Part shown: one piece after another, positions 59,168 through 64,000 of the stretch
Layout: each line of letters opens with the position of its first letter
How positions within the stretch are numbered: position 1 is the first letter of the stretch
Source of the DNA: Leucothrix mucor DSM 2157
GTDB taxonomy: Bacteria; Pseudomonadota; Gammaproteobacteria; Thiotrichales; Thiotrichaceae
Direction of reading: 5' to 3'
Assembly (NCBI RefSeq): GCF_000419525.1
Contig: NZ_ATTE01000001.1
Coordinates: 5,004,001-5,068,000 of the forward strand
DNA length: 64,000 nt
The notes under the pieces: generated by a model
What the model saw: only the letters and a program-made list of their open reading frames with translations
What the model was told of the DNA's origin: nothing
Databases searched by the model: none
Translations under genes and position numbers: made by a program

Positions 59168-60193
59168 TCAATCGATTCTACGGTCAGAATCACGTTCAAT
59201 CAGTTGTAGCGGTAATAACATATGCTCCGGTTCGCAATCGGGCGTTTCCAGCAAGCGTAATAACATGCGGGACACTTGCTCACCGGCATCTTTCAGCGGT
59301 TGGCGTAAAGTGGTTAATGAGGGCGACACATAAGCCGCCAAGTGGAAATCGCCATAACCAATCACGGCAATATCCGGGCCCACTCTCAGGCCATGTTGCT
59401 GAATGGCATTCATCGCGCCAATCGCCATGGCATCACTGCCACAAAAAATCGCATCGGGAATGGATTTGGTATCTTTTAACCACGCCTCGGTAATTTTAAA
59501 CCCGGAGGCTTCGCTCATATCGCCTTCTTGCAGTTGCAAGCTAATGCCTTCGCTGCGCTCAATAATGTGTTTGTAGCCTTGTACCAGTAGGCGCGAGAAG
59601 TTAAACATTTCTGGCGGCGTGATCAGTGCCAGACGTTTGCGGTCTTGCGCGATAAAGCGCTTAGCGACTAACTTGGCGCCAGCCAGCATATCCATATCAA
59701 ACCAGCTGTAGCTTTTGGAGCGGCTGGTGCGGCCATGGCACACAAAGGGAATGTTATTGTCTTGCAGTAACTTGATGCGCTCATCCTGTGGTCGGGTACG
59801 GGCAACGATAAAGGCATTTGCCTTATTCTCACGTAACAGACGACGGTAAACCTCAATTTCAGAGCGTTCACAAGCGGGCATGGTAATGAGTAGGTCGCGT
59901 TCGGCGGCGGTGAGGGTGTCACCAATACCGGCAATAAAGCTGGCAAAGAACGGATCGGAAAAACGGTGTACGCCCGGTGGCATAACATAGGCAACGGTAT
60001 CGACGCGGGATTTACCACGGGCCAGTTGCTGAGCCACACGAGAAGGGCGGTAATTGAGTGCTTCGGCAGCAGCTTGTACGCGTTGACGAGTGGTGGGGCT
60101 AATATCCTGATAATTATTCAGCGCGCGCGATACGGTGCTAGGCGTAAGCCCTACATGTTCAGCCAACTGCTTCAGATTGATATTTGATGCCAT
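59168..60193 (-). CDS. LacI-family regulator of the glycosylglycerate operon
   Basis: 341 residues from ATG 60193, with GGAGGAGG upstream. N-terminal LacI helix-turn-helix (NINLKQLAEHVGLTPSTVSRALNNYQDISPTTRQRV), hinge helix (SRVAQQLARGKS), and a type I periplasmic-binding-protein-like effector domain (DPFFASFIAGIGDTL, FCGSDAMAIGAMNAIQQHG). First gene of the operon lacI-SBP-permease-permease-GH63-ATPase. Two LacI-type operators lie at its promoter, so autoregulation with the whole operon is likely. Confidence 0.94.
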   Translation of the reverse strand: MASNINLKQLAEHVGLTPSTVSRALNNYQDISPTTRQRVQAAAEALNYRPSRVAQQLARGKSRVDTVAYVMPPGVHRFSDPFFASFIAGIGDTLTAAERDLLITMPACERSEIEVYRRLLRENKANAFIVARTRPQDERIKLLQDNNIPFVCHGRTSRSKSYSWFDMDMLAGAKLVAKRFIAQDRKRLALITPPEMFNFSRLLVQGYKHIIERSEGISLQLQEGDMSEASGFKITEAWLKDTKSIPDAIFCGSDAMAIGAMNAIQQHGLRVGPDIAVIGYGDFHLAAYVSPSLTTLRQPLKDAGEQVSRMLLRLLETPDCEPEHMLLPLQLIERDSDRRID

Positions 60194-60213
60194 CTGGACC
60201 TCCTCCATTCGAA

Positions 60214-60246
60214 AATGTGCTCCGAAAGCGATTTTGATATTACCGA
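60214..60246. promoter_or_regulatory. Twin LacI-type operators upstream of the lacI gene
   Basis: AAGCGATT (60216-60223) and AATCGCTT (60237-60244), both fitting the LacI-family core AANCGNTT and forming the arms of a larger inverted repeat CGAAAGCGATTT...AAATCGCTTTCG. Centres are 21 bases apart (two helical turns). Only about 20 bases upstream of the LacI start codon. Confidence 0.7.
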
Positions 60247-60318
60247 AATCGCTTTCGTAGATCAATACTATTTTGCGACTAATCTAATACGCTATTGTTT
60301 TTTGGTGTGGAAAATAAG

Positions 60319-60347
60319 ACAGGGAACTGCAATGAGTCCCCTGTCGG
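60319..60347. repeat. Hairpin between lacI promoter and DUF2789 gene
   Basis: GACAGGGA (60319-60326) pairs with TCCCCTGTC with one bulge, 11-base loop. No T run. May be a barrier between the DUF2789 transcript and the lacI promoter. Confidence 0.5.
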
Positions 60348-60360
60348 TTAGCGAGTGTTG

Positions 60361-60381
60361 AGCCGCGTTTTCGCGGCTTTT
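60361..60381. terminator. Hairpin downstream of the DUF2789 gene
   Basis: AGCCGCG (60361-60367) pairs with CGCGGCT (60372-60378) around TTTT. The T run TTTTA follows on the plus strand; on the minus strand, where the neighbouring genes lie, there is no U tract, so its efficiency as a terminator there is doubtful. Confidence 0.5.
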
Positions 60382-60392
60382 AGCAATGATAT

Positions 60393-60623
60393 TTAGCGCA
60401 GCATGGCGTTTAAGTGATCGACTACTTCTGCCCAATCGGCATCTTCAGTAATCGACTCTTTTAGAAAAGCGGCCTGTGAGTCGCTCCAGCAGTCGGCTTC
60501 GTGCAGCTCTACGCTGGCAGGAATCGGCTTGTGGGATGAGACAAATTGCTCAATCGCTGCATCGTCATCGGCTAAGCCCAGCTGGGCGAATAATGAATTG
60601 AGAGAATGTACGGGTGAATCCAT
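60393..60623 (-). CDS. DUF2789-family protein
   Basis: 76 residues from ATG 60623, with AAGGAGATAATC in place as ribosome-binding site. Sequence runs HSLNSLFAQLGLADDDAAIEQF, then SHKPIPASVELHEADCWSDSQAAFLKE and DADWAEVVDHLNAML, the typical DUF2789 pattern. Function unknown; small cytoplasmic helical protein. The longer frame to 60677 is not supported. Divergent from the phosphatase gene with 296 bases between. Confidence 0.9.
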   Translation of the reverse strand: MDSPVHSLNSLFAQLGLADDDAAIEQFVSSHKPIPASVELHEADCWSDSQAAFLKESITEDADWAEVVDHLNAMLR

Positions 60624-60919
60624 GATTATCTCCTTAGTTGTGTCTATAAAGTCAGCCGAACTTTCATATTGGTGCAAGCTCGGCTTCGGTAAAACGCGGT
60701 CACTTTCGGTAATGCTGCGCTGATCTTATCGGAATGTAAACTGCCTGCATAAATTTGCGGGTATAAAGCAGGCACGCCCATTTGGTTTAAAGTGTGATAG
60801 CATTAACCGACCCCGCACTGAGCCTAAGGCGACTATTTATTAGTGCTCAGCGCAGTGTGAAAGGTCTGGAGGAAATGCAATAAAAACAACTTATTAGCCG
60901 CTTCCGGAGGTATGGTTTT

Positions 60920-61699
60920 ATGCAGAAAAACTGTTTGGTCTTTACAGACCTGGACGGAACCTTGCTCGATCATCACAATTATAGTCACGCCGCCGCACAA
61001 ACTGCGCTGGACGCGCTGGCTGCTTTGCACATCCCCGTTATATTAAACTCCAGCAAAACCCTCAGCGAAATTGAATTTATCGCAGCCGATATCGGGCTCG
61101 ACTCTCCTCGTATTGCCGAAAATGGCAGCTTAATTGCTTACCCAAAAACCGGTGAAATTAAGATATTGGGCGCAGACTATGCTTCGATTTGCGACTGCCT
61201 CAAGCGCTTGCGCGACACTTACGATTATCAATTTACCGGCTTTAATGACTGGAGCGCGGAAGATATTGCCGAGGTAACCGGTTTAGATATTGACGCGGCG
61301 GCTCGGGCCAAACAGCGCGAAGCCAGCGAGCCGTTAATTTGGCAGGATAATGCGGAGGAGCTGGAAGCATTTAAAGCGCAATTAGCTGAAAACGGCTTGA
61401 GCTTAAAACGCGGCGGGCGTTTCTGGCATGTCATGGGGCAGGCCGATAAAGTGATGGCGATGCAGTATCTGGTCGATGCGCAGCAAGCAAGGCAATCTGA
61501 AAAGCCCTTAGTGATCGCGCTGGGCGATGGGCCCAATGATAAAGATATGCTGGCAGCGGCCGATATTGCAGTCATTGTGTACAACCCCGATGGCACCGTG
61601 TTTGATCTGCCGGAGCGCGATACGCAACGCCAAATTCGCACCAAACTGGCTGGCCCCACCGGCTGGAATGCCACGATTATGCAGTTACTTAACGAATAA
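60920..61699 (+). CDS. Mannosyl-3-phosphoglycerate phosphatase-family HAD enzyme
   Basis: 259 residues. HAD motif I VFTDLDGTLLD (Asp10, Asp12), motif II NSSKT, the MPGP-type cap, and the C-terminal motif ALGDGPNDKDMLAAADIAVIV. MPGP-family enzymes remove phosphate from mannosyl- or glucosyl-3-phosphoglycerate. Starting ATG 60920 is preceded by CCGGAGG. The next gene (21 bases downstream) encodes the matching synthase; together they make glycosylglycerate, opposite to the hydrolase operon. Confidence 0.92.
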   Translation: MQKNCLVFTDLDGTLLDHHNYSHAAAQTALDALAALHIPVILNSSKTLSEIEFIAADIGLDSPRIAENGSLIAYPKTGEIKILGADYASICDCLKRLRDTYDYQFTGFNDWSAEDIAEVTGLDIDAAARAKQREASEPLIWQDNAEELEAFKAQLAENGLSLKRGGRFWHVMGQADKVMAMQYLVDAQQARQSEKPLVIALGDGPNDKDMLAAADIAVIVYNPDGTVFDLPERDTQRQIRTKLAGPTGWNATIMQLLNE

Positions 61700-61720
61700 T
61701 AAATCAACTTAAGGGAATTT

Positions 61721-62935
61721 ATGTCTGACTTTAAACAAAATGGACCAATAACCACGTTACATCGTCTGCCGGGTTATTCGTTAGAAAAGATTGAGAATGA
61801 CTTGCGTCGATTTGCGAAGCGCTCGCCCATGACGCTGATTTTGCCTTCCTTGTTCTCCGAGCTGGAAGGTCCAGCTTTGGCCAATATTCTCGAAGAGCTG
61901 AAAGGTGCTGATTACATTAATGAAATCGTGATTGGTTTGGATCAGGCTAATGAGGAGCAGTTTCATTACGCCAAAGAGTTCTTCTCCTGCCTGCCACAAA
62001 AAACACGCATTTTATGGAATGACGGCCCACGCCTGCGCGCCATTGCCGATGAGTTAGAGGCCCGTAAACTAGGACCAAGTCAAGCCGGTAAAGGTCGCAA
62101 TGTGTGGTACTGCATGGGCTATATTCTTTCGGAAAATAACAGCAAGGCCGTAGCGCTGCATGACTGCGATATTCTGACCTACACCCGTGATATTCCGGCG
62201 CGCTTGTTCTATCCCATTGTAAACCCCGCACTCGATTTTGAGTTTTGCAAAGGCTATTACACGCGGGTGAATGATAAGGGGCAGTTGAGTGGTCGCGTCA
62301 CGCGTTTGTTTGTTCAGCCTCTAATTACCTCGCTGCAAAAAGTGTTGGGTCATACGGAGTATCTCGACTTTTTAGATGCCTTCCGCTATCCACTATCCGG
62401 TGAGTTTTCCTTAAGTACTGACCTGATTAATGCCATGCGCATTCCCAGTGATTGGGGGCTTGAGGTCGGGATTTTGTCGGAGGCTTATCGCAATACCACC
62501 AGCCGCCGTGTCTGTCAGGTAGACATTGCCGATAACTACGATCATAAGCATCAGGAAATGGGTGAGGAAGACCATAAAGGCGGCCTCTCTCGCATGAGTT
62601 ATGAAATTGCTAAGGCGATTTTCCGTAAGCTCGGCACCGAAGGCACGATTATGGATAAGGCCTTTTTCAGAGCATTGAAAGCGGTTTATCTGCGTGAAGC
62701 CTTGGATATGCTGGAGCGTTATGATGCGGATGCGCATATCAACGGGCTAACGCTTGACCTACATGCTGAAGAAAAGTCGGTAGAGTTTTTCTCTGGTAGC
62801 ATTTTAGATGCCGGTGAAAAGTACCTGAAAAACCCACTCGAAACGCCATTTATTCCAAATTGGATGCGGGTATTTAGTGCAGTGCCTGATTTGCCAGAGC
62901 GCTTGTTAGAAGCGGTTAAGCAGGATAATGCTTAG
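61721..62935 (+). CDS. Glycosyl-3-phosphoglycerate synthase (GT81/GpgS-like glycosyltransferase)
   Basis: 404 residues. GT-A fold signs: MTLILPSLFSELEGPALANIL, EIVIGLDQANEEQ, GKGRNVWYCMGYILSEN and the metal-binding DCD (Asp148, Asp150) in ALHDCDILTY. The C-terminal half has RYPLSGEFSLSTDLINAMRIPSDWGLEVGIL, as in glucosyl-3-phosphoglycerate synthases, and DIADNYDHKHQ. It would transfer a sugar from a nucleotide sugar to 3-phosphoglycerate. The HAD phosphatase upstream completes synthesis. Glucose is more likely than mannose from the GpgS-like features, but this is not decided. Confidence 0.85.
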   Translation: MSDFKQNGPITTLHRLPGYSLEKIENDLRRFAKRSPMTLILPSLFSELEGPALANILEELKGADYINEIVIGLDQANEEQFHYAKEFFSCLPQKTRILWNDGPRLRAIADELEARKLGPSQAGKGRNVWYCMGYILSENNSKAVALHDCDILTYTRDIPARLFYPIVNPALDFEFCKGYYTRVNDKGQLSGRVTRLFVQPLITSLQKVLGHTEYLDFLDAFRYPLSGEFSLSTDLINAMRIPSDWGLEVGILSEAYRNTTSRRVCQVDIADNYDHKHQEMGEEDHKGGLSRMSYEIAKAIFRKLGTEGTIMDKAFFRALKAVYLREALDMLERYDADAHINGLTLDLHAEEKSVEFFSGSILDAGEKYLKNPLETPFIPNWMRVFSAVPDLPERLLEAVKQDNA

Positions 62936-63016
62936 ATTTTAATGAATGGTTAGGGCGTTTTTTAAATACCGCATCAGTCGGTTTTTAGCTGCTAAGCCAT
63001 CATTGAGCAAAAAATA

Positions 63017-63079
63017 GGGAAGTAGCTGATTCATTTCAGCACTTCCCGAGCCTCGGCCAACTCTCTGTTGGCCTTTTTT
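63017..63079 (+). terminator. Two hairpins, the second a Rho-independent terminator
   Basis: First hairpin: GGGAAGT (63017-63023) with ACTTCCC (63041-63047), continuing with GCTGA/TCAGC inside. Second: GGCCAAC (63055-63061) with GTTGGCC (63067-63073) and a T run (63074-63079). Ends the phosphatase-synthase transcript. Confidence 0.88.
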
Positions 63080-63430
63080 ATTTCATAAATTTTCCACCTT
63101 GTTTGTTACATTCTAACGGGCCATTTGAAGGTTTTATTTTGTTTAAAATAAAGTCAAATCATCATTGTTATTTTATGTTCTTTTTGGCCCCGTTATTGGT
63201 GTTTTATTCCTCGTTTTTATGGCTATAGACTAAAGCTGAGCTGCTGGCTAAGAAAAAATAGTGGGCTTTATGTCATCTAAAAACGCTTAAAAATCACCCG
63301 AAATACATCCCTGAAATAACCTATTCATTACCCGAAAATCGATGGTTTTTTATTGTTGATTTGTTCTCGGTAAAAAACTTTTTGTTGATTTTTACAAAAT
63401 GGTAATGTAATTTTGTCGCCGAAATTAATC

Positions 63431-63563
63431 TTACAAATATTACAAATTAAGGTTTGCTTGTGGCAAGTTAACCAATTTTAAACGTTAAGAGTGTGTTCCT
63501 GGCGTTGAAAAACGTGATTTTGTAAGCGTTACAAATGTTACAAATGTTACAAATATTGCAAAT
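63431..63563. repeat. Direct 9-bp repeats TTACAAATR in the porin leader
   Basis: Two copies (TTACAAATA TTACAAATT, 63431-63448) and four in-line copies (GTTACAAAT at 63528, 63537, 63546, then ATTGCAAAT at 63555). The second block ends about 20 bases before the start codon, so it lies in the transcript leader or overlaps the promoter. Confidence 0.8.
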
Positions 63564-63585
63564 TTACATAGGATGGGGAAATCAA

Positions 63586-64000
63586 ATGAAGTTAGTAACA
63601 CTAGCAGCCGCGATCGCGGTAGCGTCTCTCTCTGTGTCTGCTCAGGCATACGAATTCAAAATTTCAGGTGATATCAATATAGGCTATTTCTCTAAGGCTG
63701 ATGAAGTTCAGGAGAATGGTTCGGAGCTTAACTTTGATGTAAAAACCAAAAAACACAATGGCGTGGTATTTATGGCTCATACTGAACTAGATATCAACGG
63801 TATCTACAGTGACGATGATGAGCCTCGTTTTGAAGAAATTCGTGCCGGTGCCAAAGGTAAGTTTGGTGAAATTTGGTTTGGTGACCAGAGCAACGCTTGC
63901 GACAAACTCCAGAAGGGTGGTGATTTTCATAAATTGCTGGGCGCGAGCACCAATGGCTGCAAAAACACCCCAAAAGGCACCGTGCTTTATATGCGCAAGT
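63586..64000 (+). CDS. Gram-negative porin (3' truncated by window)
   Basis: The first 138 codons. Signal peptide MKLVTLAAAIAVASLSVSAQA, then YEFKISGDINIGYFSKADE, a typical first strand of trimeric porins (general/OmpC-type), FMAHTELDINGIY, EIRAGAKGKFGEIWFGDQ. Starts at ATG 63586 with GGATGGGG upstream. The frame runs off the right edge. Outer-membrane diffusion channel. Confidence 0.88.
   Translation, partial: MKLVTLAAAIAVASLSVSAQAYEFKISGDINIGYFSKADEVQENGSELNFDVKTKKHNGVVFMAHTELDINGIYSDDDEPRFEEIRAGAKGKFGEIWFGDQSNACDKLQKGGDFHKLLGASTNGCKNTPKGTVLYMRK

Larger units (their letters stand above)
62936..63585. other. 650-base intergenic region upstream of the porin gene
   Basis: Contains the terminator pair, then a very AT-rich stretch of about 400 bases with no protein gene, a weak hairpin (ACAAAAT 63394 with ATTTTGT 63410), and 9-bp direct repeats. 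This is the promoter and long leader of the porin gene. Confidence 0.7.

Noticed and set aside
1-64000. tRNA and rRNA genes
   Set aside because: I saw no T-arm (GGTTCGAATCC type) with a matching acceptor stem, and no rRNA conserved blocks.

Overview
The window is a contiguous, gene-dense piece of a bacterial chromosome of moderate GC content. Gene content (glnS-DUF1840-asparaginase, PA3496-family protein, KefC/KefF, PitA, YhhQ, DUF2789, DUF1289, YdcH/DUF465, trimer-type porin) points to a Gammaproteobacterium. The carnitine/betaine route and the glycosylglycerate (compatible solute) locus suggest a marine or salt-exposed heterotroph. A Thiotrichales-type (Leucothrix-like) host would fit, but that is only a guess. 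No rRNA, tRNA, CRISPR array or complete insertion sequence was seen; the only mobile-element trace is a 140-codon IS5-type transposase fragment.

Layout. 1-2.9 kb: end of an ABC-2 exporter, and glycerol kinase. 3.1-5.7 kb: secreted SGNH hydrolase with a Pro-Asp repeat linker and a small outer-membrane protein. 5.7-10.9 kb: asparaginase, DUF1840, glnS, cobS, PA3496-like protein, HdfR-like LysR regulator. 11.1-16.5 kb: ECF sigma factor with a membrane-anchored SUMF1-like protein, IS5 fragment, yigZ, MarR, two Lin0512 paralogues, pdxJ, DUF1289. 16.5-21.2 kb: UshA-like 5'-nucleotidase with a long acidic repeat tail, YdcH-family protein, winged-helix/TPR protein. 21.2-26.2 kb: electrophile-defence operon (pirin, azoreductase, KefF, KefC) divergent from a LysR gene, then a 15 x 8 bp microsatellite. 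26.2-32.7 kb: YcaQ-type DNA glycosylase, AEC carrier, PitA, YhhQ under a preQ1-I-like riboswitch, DUF4404, a HAD phosphatase and two small proteins. 32.8-40.5 kb: a two-component system divergent from a sugar-lactonase/ribose-type ABC transporter operon. 41.1-51.0 kb: GlxA/CdhR-type regulator divergent from a carnitine/butyrobetaine operon. 51.2-52.6 kb: exported protein and a UPF0175/DUF3368 toxin-antitoxin pair. 52.6-62.9 kb: LacI-controlled ABC transporter plus GH63 glycosylglycerate hydrolase, with divergent phosphatase and synthase genes for the same solute. 63.6 kb to the end: start of a porin gene.

The most novel signal is non-coding. Three diverged copies (about 31.9, 40.5 and 40.95 kb) of one intergenic element share a promoter-like block, a 5' AGCU/GGCU mini-hairpin, a stem whose two strands covary, a large A-rich loop of AAU repeats, and a 3' GGGAA...UUCCC hairpin with a CU-rich loop and T-rich tail. 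This looks like a multi-copy small RNA family, possibly an Hfq-distal-face (CrcZ-like) titrator with an anti-Shine-Dalgarno loop. Other unexplained structures are an eight-copy GCGCAA/ACGCAA array spaced 20-21 bp beside the toxin-antitoxin promoter, the 8-bp microsatellite, and 9-bp direct repeats in the porin leader.
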